Below are positions 1-12,339 of a stretch of DNA of 64,000 nucleotides, piece by piece. The DNA comes from Adiantum capillus-veneris (taxonomy: Eukaryota > Streptophyta > Polypodiopsida > Polypodiales > Pteridaceae), in the NCBI GenBank assembly GCA_014529385.2, contig CM043966.1:140294211-140358210 (forward strand), given 5' to 3'. Under the pieces are notes generated by a model. The model did not search any database. It was not told the DNA's origin and worked only from the letters and a program-made list of their open reading frames with translations. Every line of letters starts with the position of its first letter. Within the stretch, counting starts at the first letter, position 1. Both the position numbers and the translations under genes were made by a program.

Positions 1-560
1 TGACCCTTTCAATCCCATTTTTGGTTAAACCTAAGGTAGCCTTAGTATATAAGGTACCTAGGTCATTTTGTAAGGAAGACTTTTAATCATGATCAAAACT
101 TTAGCGCTGCCGTCTACTGTGTGTGAGAGAGAAAGAGAGTGAGCGTGAGCTTTATCCTCTAGCTACGCCCAGCTCGCTAAACACATTGGAGATCCGACTG
201 CACCATTGTTGTAGGCTGGAGGAGAGCTACGCGACAACGCCAAGCATTCTACGCGAGACGAAGCGCACACGCCGACGCATCTACGAGCTATTTGTGGCCG
301 TAAGTGTATCAAACGATGTCTGTTGTCTGCGTGCTAGTAGTCTATAGAATCGTGGCGACATAAGCTACGCATAGGTACTCATAAATTTCAGTTTCGAGCA
401 CTTTCAAAATTTTGCTATGTCATCCTACGCGTTTTTCGCAAATGGGTTTAGAGTGAGGGTTTTGAGTGTAGAAGCGTAGGGACACGTGTATCCTAGTGAG
501 GGGATGGTGTTCCTTAAGTTTCATACGAATCTGGCATGACTAGGTGAGTTACCTTCCGTA
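1..560 (+). repeat. LTR-like fragment at left edge
   Basis: The segment has a TATA-like stretch (about 45-52), then a leader rich in GAGAGTGAG and short GC-rich words. The same order of landmarks is seen at 50,287-50,800: TATA, a GAGAGTGAG block, GGAGGAGAGCTAYGCG, a GTRAGT-type site, then a GTAGGACAC/TAGGGATAG-like stretch. I read it as the R/U5 part and leader of a diverged relative of the LTR at 50,142, cut by the window edge. No paired LTR was found, so the boundaries are guesses. The short ORF at 123-347 inside it has no supporting features. Confidence 0.35.
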
Positions 561-828
561 TGTGTGTATGTAGCTAGGTGGTGTAGTTGAGAGCAGTGAG
601 GTTCTTGATTGTGGTATAGTTGGCCTTCTAGAGTGTTGTATGTGTAGGATGGTCTCAGCCTGACAAGCTAAAGAGATTTCCTCTGTGTGCCTATCGTGTC
701 ATCTATGTCCTTGATTGACATTATGTTGATCTAGGTAGTGTTTGCATGCACTTCATGGGTGTGTGAGTCGCTCCCGTCCAACAAAATATTTCAATAAATC
801 AAGGTGAGGACTTACAGTGGCTTGCAGA

Positions 829-831
<3 letters not shown>

Positions 832-893
<62 letters not shown>

Positions 894-898
894 GGAGA
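832..898. repeat. (GA)n microsatellite
   Basis: A nearly pure AG dinucleotide run with one GAAAG interruption near its right end. Confidence 0.95.
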
Positions 899-1579
899 TG
901 CCACTACTTAGGCACCTACATCAATATTACGGATAAAAGAAGGCTATGGGGTGGCTAAAGTTAACTCCTAACAAGCAAGCCTAGGATAAATTGAATTGTA
1001 CAATTAGAGCCTTTTGGAATTTGGGAAAGTGTATCCAATTGCTGGAGTAATGACATTGCTAGGAATATGATAGGATCTTGGAACATCTAGGAAGCATAGC
1101 ACACTAGACAGAGAGTTGAGCTCTCTATGATGAATTCTTAATTGCACAGTGAGTATGGATAAGTTGAAGGGGCTGCTAAAAATTTCCCACCCATGCATAG
1201 CTTGCAACAAGCATCAAATCATGAGAAAGCGCTCTCTTATTATCTGGTCAACCAGCCATGCCACATGAGCATGGTTGCATTTATTCACTTGAATAATAAA
1301 TTGGGAATCTTTGTGGATTCTCCTATTATTCAGGTTTTTTTTTGCAATATTTTTAGCCATATTAATTGATAGACTATCAATCAATAGCGTTGTCATTTGA
1401 TCAACTATGAATAGATAGTCTATTGGTTGATAGCACTATCGATCAACAATCTATCGATTAATACACTGATGCTATGTTAGAAAAAAAGGTAGCCACACAT
1501 TCATCCCAAACATTTTTGGATGACACCATTGTAGCACTCTAGCACTCCCTCTCTCTCTAGCACTCTTGCACTCTTTCTA

Positions 1580-1770
1580 GCACACTCTATTGCAGACTCT
1601 CTCGTAGTCTTGCTCTTCCTCTGCTCTCTAGTAAACTTGATCTCCCCCTCCTCTCTAGCACTCACTCTAGCACTATTTATAGCACGCTCTGTTGCAGACT
1701 CTCTGGTAGTCTCGCTCTTCCCCTCATCTCTAGCAAACTTGCTATCCCCCTCCTCTATAGCATAATTCTC
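1580..1770. repeat. tandem duplication, period about 102 bp, CT-rich
   Basis: Two head-to-tail copies of a pyrimidine-rich unit. Each contains TTGCAGACTCTCT, a TAGTCTYGCTCTTCC stretch and CTCCCCCTCCTCT, starting near 1,581 and 1,683. Confidence 0.8.
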
Positions 1771-2208
1771 CTCTCCCACTCTTCCTCCTCCTCGATCTCC
1801 TTCTCTTCCCGGCCTGAGTATTCTGGAGCATTGGTAAGCATCTCCCTCCTTGGCAAGCTCCTAATAATGCAATGGGAAAATGTGGCATAAATGGCAACAG
1901 GAAATGGCTGTCACCATGTAAAATTAAGAAATGGTGGGTGACTTCTTAAGTGCCATTTATGTGGAAGAAATCACGGACATCAAGGCAATACAAAGAAATG
2001 GCAGTAGGAAATGGAAACATGGGAAGGGAGTAAAAAATGGCGGCCATCAGGTAAAAGTGAAACTTCTTAGAAAATAAATGGGGGTAGTCTTTGGGGTGTC
2101 GCTGATATACAAGAAATGGAACTTGGGAATGGTGGACTAAGTAGAAATGGACATTAGAGATGGAAACATGATTATGACCTTCAAAGTAAAAGTGTGTTTT
2201 TATAAATA

Positions 2209-2254
2209 TGGTGGCTAAATTCTTAAGTGCCATTCACTTAAGAGTGGTAGCCAC
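2209..2254. repeat. nested inverted repeat (hairpin)
   Basis: Outer arms GTGGCTA and TAGCCAC enclose inner arms CTTAAGTG and CACTTAAG around a 5-base centre. The inner word TTCTTAAGTGCCATT also occurs near 1,942, which suggests a terminal or subterminal repeat of a small unrecognised element. No clear target duplication was found. Confidence 0.6.
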
Positions 2255-2353
2255 CAAACTAAAATGCCCTTGCATATTCTTTGTAGCCTCTATGGTAAAT
2301 GAAAATAGTTCTTTATGGACATCATTATAAATTTTAATTTTTTTTGTTAACTT

Positions 2354-2545
2354 TACTCAATTGTACTATAATTGCATCCAATCAGACCCAATGGAATGTC
2401 ATTGATTTTAGGTAATGGACTTGATTGTAATTGGGCACAATCTATACTATAATTACTATAATTATACTATGATTGCATCCAATCAACCCATTAATGAAAT
2501 GCCATTGATTCTAGTTAATGGAATTGATTGCAATTGGGTACAAAA
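2354..2545. repeat. tandem duplication, period about 103 bp, AT-rich
   Basis: Two diverged head-to-tail copies. Each runs from a TATRATTGCATCCAATCA word through GATTGYAATTGGGYACAA. Confidence 0.8.
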
Positions 2546-2998
2546 TAGTAAGCTTAAGGTAAATTGAGTGAAATTAAGCTTTTGGAATGTGATGGAGGTG
2601 CAATCAAGCCCATCCCATTTGAGATGCAATAGCGTGTGTCTCGATACAATTGCAACAAATGGAACAAATGGATACAATGGCTACTTGATAAAGTCCCTTA
2701 CAATCATTCAAAAGTTACATTGGTCTTCTATCAATTATAATAAATCATTACTCAGTTAAATTCAACTAAACTCAATGGGTTTCAATTGAGCCTAATTAAT
2801 GTCTAATTGAACTTATTTAGTTTATTTGATTGCAAGCAATTACAACTAATTAAAATCAAGATATAATTATGTGCAATTAAGTCATTCATTGTAAAGAGTT
2901 GAAAATGAACATCTCTGTATATGTATATATATTCATATGTATTCTTAGAGAGAGATAGGGAAAGATATAGGTAGATAGACAAATAGATAGATAGATTG

Positions 2999-3117
<119 letters not shown>

Positions 3118-3375
3118 CTATTTTCTTGCTAGGAGGGGTTAAATGACAATCACGTAAAAGTAAAAGAGACACTCATTAAGCCATTCAAGATGAAAAAAGT
3201 GTAGTCATGTTGGACATGCTCGTTCCTTATAGAGAGCTATTTACACACAAGCATACTGCACATATATGTTCAGATCTAAGCATTTATGTATATACTTAGT
3301 TTGAGACAAAGAGAGAGACAAAGGGGGGAGAGATTTTCATAGTAGCATCACCAACATGTATATATATAGTATTTA

Positions 3376-3378
<3 letters not shown>

Positions 3379-3435
<57 letters not shown>
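3379..3435. repeat. (GA)n microsatellite
   Basis: An uninterrupted GA run of about 57 bases, bounded by TTTAGTTG and TGTGTAGC. Confidence 0.95.
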
Positions 3436-3437
<2 letters not shown>

Positions 3438-3665
3438 TGTAGCATCACCATCAAACTACATGCTTAAATTTTGCGTAAAATTCAAAGTGTAAAGGTTTCC
3501 ATTAGAGTTAGAATTATCATAGGATTATAGTTAGAAATTATCAACAATCTACATGGATAGTGGGATTTACCAATTGTAAATCTATTAGCAAAGGATAAAA
3601 TTAACAAATTCAATTTAATATGGCATATCCTGTACTTAGTTATGTGTTCAGTTATGTGTTCACCT

Positions 3666-3752
3666 CACACACACACACACACACATGTGCGCATGCATGC
3701 ACACACACACACACATGTGTGTGCACGCACACACACACACACACATAGAGAG
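3666..3752. repeat. interrupted (CA)n/(GT)n microsatellite
   Basis: CA runs separated by TGTGCGCATGCATGC and TGTGTGTGCACGC, followed by a short GA run. Confidence 0.9.
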
Positions 3753-5395
3753 AGGGAGAGAGAGCTAGAGATTCTAGCCTGATTTCAAGGTGTATTTTTT
3801 GTTATTACTTGGGTTGCTTTGGAGACCAAATATGTTTACAGCGAGGTAGCATTGGAGGCCAAAATTCTTAATTATATCCAAAAAAAACTAGTTTTCCTTG
3901 ATTATTTGATGGTTTAAATGGATATGAATAGGTTATAGATATTCGAAACAAATATAAAAAGTCGAGTATTAGTGCCCCTATTGCATTTTACAATAGATTT
4001 TTCCCGAGGCTTTGTGGTATCCCTCATCAAAGCTATTCTTCATCGTAAGCAACCACACCATGCACACAACTAGAATTTGGAGTTAGCCAATGTATCAGTG
4101 AAGTGTTTTTGCAAACTATACTTCATAGGATGCAAGTAGAGGCATTTAATGCATGGGGATGTGTGTGTCCATCAAAAAGAAAAGAAAAACCATAGGCACA
4201 TATTACATGGACTTGGCACTACCCTCCTTAGATTCTATAATCGCAAAGGGAACGTTCCCTTTCCGTGTTGCTATTATCGCCTTCAATGTTGGAGCCAAAA
4301 CTTATGATTCTCCTCTAGTTTTGGAGGGATTTTTTGTCTAAAATTACTGCAACAGAACGAACATGAATTTTCTACCTTTAAGCTTTTGAAGACTCAAGAG
4401 ATTTTTGTGTTGTGGATGCTTGTTGTTGCTTACTTTTATTTTTTGAATGTCCATCTTGCACATGAGCCAATTGTGCACTCACTCCTGTTTATTACGACAT
4501 GGTTGGGTTGCAAAGGAGGTAAGTAAAGTGTGCCATCTATAAATAGGAGGATGTAGCACTATGAGGGTGGAGTTGGAGGTGGAGGTGGAGGTGGAGGAGG
4601 AGGAGGAGGTGGTGGAAAACAAGGTACAAGATTGGACACAATGTTCTGTAGCTATGAGGGAACGATGTCACAAAAGTAGAGAGTAAATCATTGTGCGATG
4701 CCCACAATGTTGTCCCTATTATCAAAGCCACAACTAAATGCCATATCCAAAGACTATTGTTTTAGCAATTTTTTTCCCTAGTTCATGTAACTTTGCACAA
4801 CTTTTTCTTAGCTAATTTAAATTTTCCACATCCTTTGACGACTTCCAAACAACATGGTTAAGATCAAAGATCCAGCCCTTTAAAGATAAGTTGTTTTTGG
4901 GTCACATTTGTAGCAAAACTAGTAGAGTCCATATCGGCTCCATGATAGTCCCATTCGATGGCAACAAACATGGGATTTCCACCACTCAAATCATCACAGT
5001 CACCAAATTGGACTCACTTTTTCTAACTGGGTAAACTTGGTTAAATTTAACCTCATAATTGGAAGTGAAAATGACTCAATCAATTTTTATGACATTGGTC
5101 CCACGAAGAAAAGTTTTTCATGATCACGTAGGTAGATTTTTTGGCATTATGCACGTCCTTGATGGTTTATCTCACTCTCGTCCCATGTGCCACCTTGAGT
5201 TGTTGGCACTTATTTACCCCATAGTTGTACATATGATGCTATATGGCCTATTGCGACAAACTTCCAAGGATCTCACTGACGTGAACGAAAACATGTGAAC
5301 ATGTTAATAACATTTGTTAATAACAAAAAAAATCTTGTGATCACATGCTATATTCACAAATATTCCACAAGGACCTAAAAAAACTATATTTGCCA

Positions 5396-5585
5396 GGATT
5401 TTAAGAGATTTTTAGGTGGCTGCTGACCTGCTACTATGTGAATATGGTAACATGAGAACATGTGACTAGTTTGTTTCCATGTGTAGCCAAGATTTTAAGG
5501 GGTTCTCAAATGGCGAGTGACCTGTTATTTTGTGAATGGTAACATGAGAACATGTGAATAACTTGTTAACATGTGTTATTATCAC
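5396..5585. repeat. tandem duplication, period about 94 bp
   Basis: Two diverged copies of a unit containing GATTTTAAG, GTGACCTG-like and GGTAACATGAGAACATGTG words, starting near 5,396 and 5,490. Flanking AACATGTTAATAAC and CTTGTGATCAC words also recur on both sides. Confidence 0.7.
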
Positions 5586-6169
5586 AAAAAAACTTGTGAT
5601 CACGTGAATATTAAATCCCTGCAAACTTTCCTATAGCATCCCATGGGTTTTCTTGTACAAAATAATACAACTTCTTTTTTATCCCTAAGAAAGAGAGAAA
5701 GATTGCATTAACATTTAGGAAAGGCCAAAATTGGCCTATGAGACAAATCAATATACAATGACGAAGTATCATTTGGTATCTAGAAAGAAATGTAGACAAA
5801 ACAAAGTCCTAAACTACAAGTTGTGGTGGCTAGGATTATCTAGGGGGGTGGCTGGCTAAATGTATACAACATGATCCTCATAGGGGAGAGTGGACAAAGA
5901 TGGAGCTCTATCACAGGTGGCTCGAATGCAATAGTATACGTGTCGGGTATATAGGCATGATATACAAAACTACTTCCATCATAAATCATAATGGGGGTGT
6001 AAAATAGTGTACATTAATGATGGTGGGCGCATACTAGTCTCTCTTATGAATTTTCTTGGATCTATGCAAATTGAGCAAGTTGTGCCTCTCGCTCTCTCTA
6101 GTGTATCTATATTATGGATCTTTTCCATCTCTCTATGGTCTTTGTAGTGTGGGGAGTTAGAAGCCTGAT

Positions 6170-6172
<3 letters not shown>

Positions 6173-6240
<68 letters not shown>
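6173..6240. repeat. (CT)n(CA)n microsatellite
   Basis: About 38 bases of CT followed by about 27 bases of CA. Confidence 0.95.
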
Positions 6241-6243
<3 letters not shown>

Positions 6244-6465
6244 ACGCACACACCCCTCCATAACACAATTTGAAAATTTGTGAAAATCACTACCATCTTG
6301 GCTCTTGAGTGTCAAAATACTAATGAGAACATAATTTCTTCTTACTCAACAAGGACAAAACAATCCATCCTATGCATTGAGAATTTGCAAGTTTTCTCTT
6401 TGAATTTTTTGGGCCCTTTTATTTTCTAATCTTTGTGCCTTCTCCTCATCCACATTAGGAAACTA

Positions 6466-6635
6466 CTTGCAGCTATGCTTGGGTGTGAGGCTCACATTCT
6501 CATGAGGCAAATATTCTGTAATTGAGCTCCTCTACTATGTGTTCAAGAAAATGCTTGCAACTATGCTTTGGTGTGAGGCTCACATTCTCATGAGGCAAAT
6601 ATTTTGTAATTGAGCTCCTCTACTATGTGTTCATG
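6466..6635. repeat. tandem duplication, period 88 bp
   Basis: Two copies beginning CTTGCARCTATGCTT at 6,466 and 6,554. They differ at only a few positions over most of the unit, so the duplication is fairly recent. Confidence 0.9.
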
Positions 6636-7238
6636 CCCCAATATGGTGTTGAAAACGCTATTCAATTGTCCTTGTTTTATGATTTGACCCTAATCACAAG
6701 AAACAATACGCTATAGCCAAGCCTGCCCAGCGTGCATCCCTCTTGCAGCTCCCCAAAGAGGAGTTTGAAGATGTTTATGATTGGCATCATCATAGATGAG
6801 AAGTGAGGTGTCCATCATTGGTCAATGGATTTGCTCATTGCCACATGTGCATGGGCAAGAGATGGGCCGGTTGTGATGGGAGAAACCCTAGGTGCAAGAG
6901 GTTGTGTAGTTATTGCAGGGTCAAGATCAATGTAGAGCATCTTGAGAGACACTGTAGAAGCTGAGGTAGAAGATACCACCTTGGTGGTGTCATAAAGGTG
7001 AAATATCTTCAAGAGTACAAGTTGAGGAGGTAGAAGTATAGATTAAATGAGCTTCATCAAACACTAGTGCTTGGGAAAAGAAGCAATATCAAACGGGATC
7101 ATTGTGATTGTAACCCTTTATCCATAGGGCTCTCTATTTCCAACTCAAACCCTCTTCACTCCATCATAATCTAACTTGGATTGTTGCTTAGTAGTTATAT
7201 GTGCACATGTTGACAACCAAATCATAAGGTAGATAGGT

Positions 7239-7522
7239 TGTTATGGAATGGATGATGAGAAGGTTGATGCTAACATTTATGGTCATGTGTTCGTGATGTA
7301 GCATGTCAAGGCAGCTGAGTCATGGACAAGTGGCTGAGAGCAACTAGCAGAGCATTCAATAAGACTTAGGCTTTTGTAGTTAGTTCAATAAAATCCCTCA
7401 CCTAGAGTGGAATGTAAATAGCTTCATTTATGAGCTGTCCCTTTTGATGAATAAGTATAGATATATGCCTAGAGGAAGCGAGCTCACTCTAGGCATTGGG
7501 GGATGTTTGCACCCATCGTTGT

Positions 7523-7587
<65 letters not shown>

Positions 7588-7684
7588 CTCCCGCTCTCGC
7601 TCGTCATGGCATCCTCGGTCTAGAGGAGCATGTATGTGTGTATGCGGTGTGTTTTTCGGCATCACGACTTTCCAAATTGCAACA
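7239..7684 (+). repeat. E1 5' LTR
   Basis: It begins TGTTATGG and ends TTGCAACA, one base before the primer site. It aligns with 14,481-14,760 through shared words such as AAGACTTAGGCTTTTGTA, AATAAAATCCCTCACC and GTGGAATGTAAATAGC. A long CT microsatellite (about 7,527-7,584) lies in its right third. AATAAA within this LTR may serve as a polyadenylation signal. Confidence 0.85.
7527..7584. repeat. (CT)n microsatellite inside E1 5' LTR
   Basis: An almost pure CT run inside the LTR. The equivalent position in the 3' LTR holds a poly-C tract instead. Confidence 0.95.
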
Positions 7685-7685
7685 G

Positions 7686-7706
7686 TGGTATAAGAGCTCA
7701 TGGTGG
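7686..7706 (+). other. E1 primer binding site, initiator-Met tRNA type
   Basis: TGGTATAAGAGCTCATGG lies one base after the LTR end. It resembles the TGGTATCAGAGC start of the initiator-methionine tRNA primer site used by many plant LTR elements, with a C-to-A change at its seventh base. Confidence 0.75.
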
Positions 7707-7919
7707 TGACGCTTTGGTTGGTTATCTAATTAAAGGATAAAACATCCATGCAAAGATAAGTGTACTCTTGAACCTAATTAGCATGCTTATGCAGATTTTC
7801 ATTAGTTTAAGATGATTATACAAATTTTCATTAGTTTAGGATGATTGTACAAATTTTCATTAGTTATGTAGTGATTTTTGCTTATCACATGCTAATTGTA
7901 TGTCTTAGCAAGAAAGTTT

Positions 7920-7993
7920 CATCTCCAATGGGACTCGAACCCATACCCTCCCCTCCATGAAGGAAGGGTGCACTACCATTGTGCTACGAAGAT
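7920..7993 (-). tRNA. tRNA-like sequence, predicted UCA anticodon
   Basis: Read on the minus strand, the 73-74 nt segment folds as a cloverleaf. The acceptor stem has 7 pairs (two of them wobble). The D stem is GCAC/GTGC. The anticodon stem is CCTTC/GAGGG around a 7-base loop with U33 and UCA at 34-36. The T arm is ATGGG/CCCAT around TTCGAGT. An A-box-like stretch (TAGCACAATGG) and a canonical B box (GGTTCGAGTCC) are both present, so pol III transcription is conceivable. Base 37 is T, which is unusual, and UCA would read UGA. It sits antisense in the E1 leader and may be a tRNA-derived pseudogene or SINE head. Confidence 0.55.
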
Positions 7994-9762
7994 CCATTTC
8001 TACAAAGCATACATGCAGATGCAACCTATTGTACAACTTCTTGTGTTGTAAGCATCGTCACATGACAAGTGAGAAATCATCGTCCCAATTCTACTTCACC
8101 CGCAAGAATCCCATCTTCATAAAGGCACATTGAATCTTTGGATTATCTTAAGTGTGCAAGTACATAACATAACAAAAAGAAGAAACACTACTATGTAATC
8201 GCGTAACAACAGCACAGCGAAGGGCCACTCGATAATAAAGCATGGAGCAACCATAGCATTATCAGGAGAACACCACGACCACCTATAGTGCAGAAAGAAG
8301 TCAAGGCGGTGTAGGCCCAAGGCACTATCCCAACACATAGTCATCACAGGTCACGGAAGACGGGCAGAGCATAGTGCCAACCCTCAGGGCGATAGTAGAG
8401 GAGACGACACTGGGATGGTAGAGGCAATAGAGGGGGAGACTATGGTCGAGATAGTCGGGGCAGTAGAGGAGTCTGAAGCACACACCGGGTTGGAACTCCA
8501 TGTTCATTTTGGACCCGCATACCAACAACGTCACGCATTCAACCTCGCATGGCCAACTCCCATCGCTTTTCACCAACTTCCGACTCCACCTATAGTGGCG
8601 CACACACTTCGTCCCCACTCGGTGTGCATAGCCAGCTACACCTACCCCACTCGACTGATCACCACTTGGCATGGCTTCTTGGTGATGCTCACGCACCCGG
8701 GTTGCTAACCCCCACTACTCCTCTACCTACTTGTATGGTGTGCACACTCTAGAGACAACCCTTATGCGAATGCTGCGGCCTGCCAACCCTCTTGGCTGGC
8801 GGTATCATGTACTGCCTCTTCACCAACCAAAAAACTTCCATACACAAACACACCCAAACCCAATCTCCCCCTAACACCTGCCCCATCAACATACCCTGTG
8901 TGTTTTAACACACACGCACAAACACACACTTCTTCCATGCGGCCAACACACTATGGTTGTATTCTACATGTAATTCACACACACATGTGATTGAACACAC
9001 ACACACACACCCGAATTCTCTCGGTCCTGCAGCATCTCATGTAATGATCAAACATTTGAAGGCTCGCTGGAAATTGGATTAGCCTACATCTCACCTATCC
9101 AAGGCTAGGAGCCCAAGGTGTATATCTTGAAGTTGGGAAAACACACTTTGTGTGGAGGATACACACTCCTTCATCTCTCAACTTGGAACACAGAACGTCG
9201 CCCAACCTTGAAGCTACTCAAAGAAGCCTCAAGCTCCACATTGAACAAAACTTCACATAAAAACAAAGCGTTCGCATCACCACCCTTGCAGAGAAGACTC
9301 GTGTGCTCAAAGACGAGCCACTCTTATCTCGCGCACTCGACGAATTGTCAACACTCGAACTCAAGGCTGTGATGGAAGCTTGCAACAATCAAGAATGATG
9401 CTAATGGAAATTGAAAATTGTTGTAAATGAAGTGGTCAACCACCAACTTACGTGCTGGCGATCGCTCATGCAATCATCGATTTGCAAAGAACACAAGCAA
9501 CCCTCACATGAATGCTTCCCGCTTCATAATGCCAAGCATAAACCTTTGCCTTTGATGATTCCCCGCTACCGTCTCAAGAACCGCGCTCTCGCTGTCAACC
9601 AAAGAGAGCTAAATGGCTATTGGTCATGGAATTTACACCTCATCAGTTGTGTTTACCTCACCAAACGTTGCTACGCTGATTGGGATCGTCGAAGACCACC
9701 CAGTGATCCACCGCGTGACCTAGAAGATTCAAGCCAAATCATAAACTTGGAATCGGTGCATC
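7994..9762 (+). other. E1 untranslated leader
   Basis: This is the long stretch between the E1 primer site and gag. It has no ORF with recognisable features; short ORFs on both strands near 8.3-8.7 kb and at 9,118-9,773 lack motifs and overlap each other. CA-rich patches lie near 8,900-9,010. It is probably leader or packaging sequence, now decayed. Confidence 0.55.
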
Positions 9763-10485
9763 ATGCCAAATAGTGGAGACTCCCCTCTCCTTGAACCAGT
9801 CACGAGCAAGCAACAACTCAAAATCCTACAACAAGATGTCCAAGAGCTCCAACAACAGCTCACGACAGAGAAACCCAAACGAGATGAAGAACTAAACGAC
9901 AAGCGGCTCGCAAAGATTCTCAAGGCAACTTTTGAGACAAGAAAATCAGTTGTCGCGCCTTCAACTTCTCTTGCTATGATGGCCGCAAAATTGGTAACAT
10001 CCTCCTTGCTTGGCTTAGTCAATTTGATGATTACTTTGCTAAAGAATCTTTTTCCAAGAAAGAGAAAGTCAAGTGTGCCACAAACCACTTGACCAGTGAG
10101 GCATCTCCCCGGTGGAATGTTACACGCAATAGCGCACAACGCCCAAACACGTGGCAAGAGTTTCAAGAGCAAATCAAGCACAACTTCCTACCACCTCAAT
10201 TACCCTTGCAAGCCCAATGTCCTGGTGTGCTTTCCCTGGCTAGAAGGTGAGACAATCACTCAATACACTGAAAGATTTTGGCAATGCCTACTACTCCTAC
10301 GCATGATGGAAGATGTCCTAGAAGAGACGCTCCAAATAAAGGACGAAGACAGACTACAATGCGATATTCAAGCCAAACTCCACTCTTTGAAGCCGATGTG
10401 TCTCTATGAGGCAATTTCTTATGCACACGATGCTGAAAAAGAGATCAACTCGATCACGTGTATGCTCCAGGCTAGTCAACTGTGA
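9763..10485 (+). pseudogene. E1 gag remnant
   Basis: The ATG at 9,763 opens a frame with a Gln-rich coiled-coil-like start (QQLKILQQDVQELQQQL). The central gag capsid similarity then continues in another frame (about 9,975-10,230), with YDGRKIG..LLAWL and NTWQEFQEQIKHNFLPP wording typical of retrotransposon gag. Capsid-like text returns to the first frame from about 10,230 (ETITQYTERFWQCL) to a TGA at 10,483. At least two indels have therefore broken the gene. No intact zinc knuckle is visible downstream. It would have formed the virus-like particle. Confidence 0.65.
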
Positions 10486-10879
10486 CATCAACCACCCCCT
10501 TTCAACAATTTTTTACGCTGCAACAATACTTGCAGGTATAATCCCAATAACTAGCAAACACCGTGCACTTGTAATTTCACACCTGCACATACTTTCACTG
10601 CTCCACGCAATACACCACCTGCACGCACTGTCTTTATTTGTGGTCCACAACGACCTAAGTTTGAACAACCATCTCACAATGTCGCACCACAACATGTTGC
10701 ACCCACCGCTGCACCTTTCACAAACAATCCCCCTTGCATAGTGTGTCACCCGCTGCCACCATAGGATTTTCCATGTAATGGACAATTTCCCTTTCAACCG
10801 CCAACGCTCCAACCATGTGGTGCAATTTCATAATCTTGAAGCGAATAAATAACTCTATGATGACTGGACCAACGACTCC

Positions 10880-11311
10880 TTGCATGCCGATATCAACTCT
10901 GTTGATGCATCAAGTACCCCAATTACTATGCACTCTTTGTTACACATGAGTGCTTTTGTACACAATACAACAGTCTCTCTTTTGCACAATAACAACAGTA
11001 CACATGATTTCATTTCTAAATGTCTTGCGCACAAATTAAACTTAACTAAAATAAAATCACCGTCAAAAGTGCATTCCAAGGCACACGGTTTAATGGCATT
11101 TGTATGGTTAATGACCTTGCGATCACTACAAGTGATACACACAAAAGAATTTTTTCTAGTTGTCGCACCATTGCAATCCACTGACGTCATTTTAGAAATG
11201 CCTTTTTTCCACGAGCATAACCCTCACATTGACTACAAGACACATGGCATGTTTTTCACTTTCAATGGTCAGCACAATACTCTCACCAGCAACCCACAAC
11301 TTGAGTCCTAA
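10880..11311 (+). pseudogene. E1 aspartic protease remnant
   Basis: This 143-codon ORF holds the retropepsin-like region of E1. The active-site segment reads NNNSTHDFIS where plant gypsy proteases usually have D-S/T-G-A-x-H/x-x-F-I-S, so the catalytic Asp is Asn and the Gly is Ser. The closing DVILEMPFF segment corresponds to the usual hydrophobic ILGMxWL element. The protease would have cut Gag-Pol in the particle; this copy should be inactive. Confidence 0.6.
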
Positions 11312-11434
11312 CCGCTCCTTTCACACACTCAAGTTAAGAATGCAATTAGGAAAGAGCACAAAGCATATATGGTGTATATCACAAAAATTGAGGAAGAGTA
11401 GCAACCCCCTCTCTCTCCTCAACAACAACAATTT

Positions 11435-12255
11435 TTGCATGCATATGATGATTGTTTTGCTCACGACTACCCACCTCACTTATCTCCCTCTCACGACGAC
11501 ATAGACCACACAATAGAGATTATCCTTGGCATTCAACCACCGCACCATGCACCATACTGTCATAGTCCCTTGCACCAACACGAGATTCAACGACAAGTCT
11601 CTGACCTCTTAGAAAAAGAACTCATTCGGCCTAGCTCCTCTCCTTTTGGAGCACCCCTCCTCTTAGTCCAAAAGAAAGATAAATCATTTAGGATGTGCAT
11701 CGACTATAAGGCTCTAAACAAGGTCATTTCCAAGAACCCCTACCCTATTCCTCATGTAGATGAACTCTTAGATAAGTTAAAAAGTGCCTCAGTCTTTAGC
11801 AAGATCGATCTTAAGTCAGGATGCACCCAAATGATATTTTTAAAACTGCATTTCACACGCAATTTGGGCACTTTTAATTTGTTGTGCTTTCTTTTGGTCT
11901 CACCAATGTACCAGCAACATTCTCTCCTACGATGAACAAAATATTTTTAGAGCACCAACATTTTGTCATTGTCTTTTTGGATGATATTTTAATTTTCAGT
12001 AAATCACCAAAAGAACATGAGTAGCTTTTGCACACTGTATTTGAACTCGTATGAGACCATGACCTTTATGCAAATCCTGATAAGAGTCACTTCTTTTAGA
12101 TAGAGATAGAGTATTTAGGCCACATTGTCTCTAGTGAAGGTATTTGCCCAGACCCCAAGAAGATAGAGACCATCCAGAATTGGCCAACTCCCAAGACCGT
12201 ACATGAAGTTAGATCATTTTTAGGTCTCTCTAGATTTTATCATAATTTGTAAAGA
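11435..12255 (+). pseudogene. E1 reverse transcriptase remnant
   Basis: The start of the RT domain is open ([21 protein letters not shown] and [11 protein letters not shown]). The frame is lost after 11,820, a few fingers/palm residues later. The catalytic FLDDILIFSK segment is still readable at about 11,972-12,001 in a different frame, followed by YLGHIVSSEG and FLGLSRFYH thumb wording with several stops. Most of these stops look like single C-to-T changes. The enzyme would have copied element RNA into cDNA; this copy cannot make a full protein. Confidence 0.75.
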
Positions 12256-12339
12256 ACTATTCTCATATTGCACTTCCTCTCACCATTCTCACACGTAAGC
12301 GCACGACTTTTTGTTGGAGAGAAAGTCACTAAAAAGCAT

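Noticed and set aside
1365-1460. MITE from AT-rich GATAG/CTATC inverted repeats
   Set aside because: Short inverted words are present (ATTGATAG/CTATCAAT), but no terminal inverted repeat with target duplication could be set.
7489-7709. ORFs on both strands through the CT microsatellite
   Set aside because: Pure Ser-Leu or Glu-Arg dipeptide translations of a dinucleotide repeat.
8325-8752. Overlapping ORFs on both strands in the E1 leader
   Set aside because: No start context, no motif, mutual overlap in three frames.
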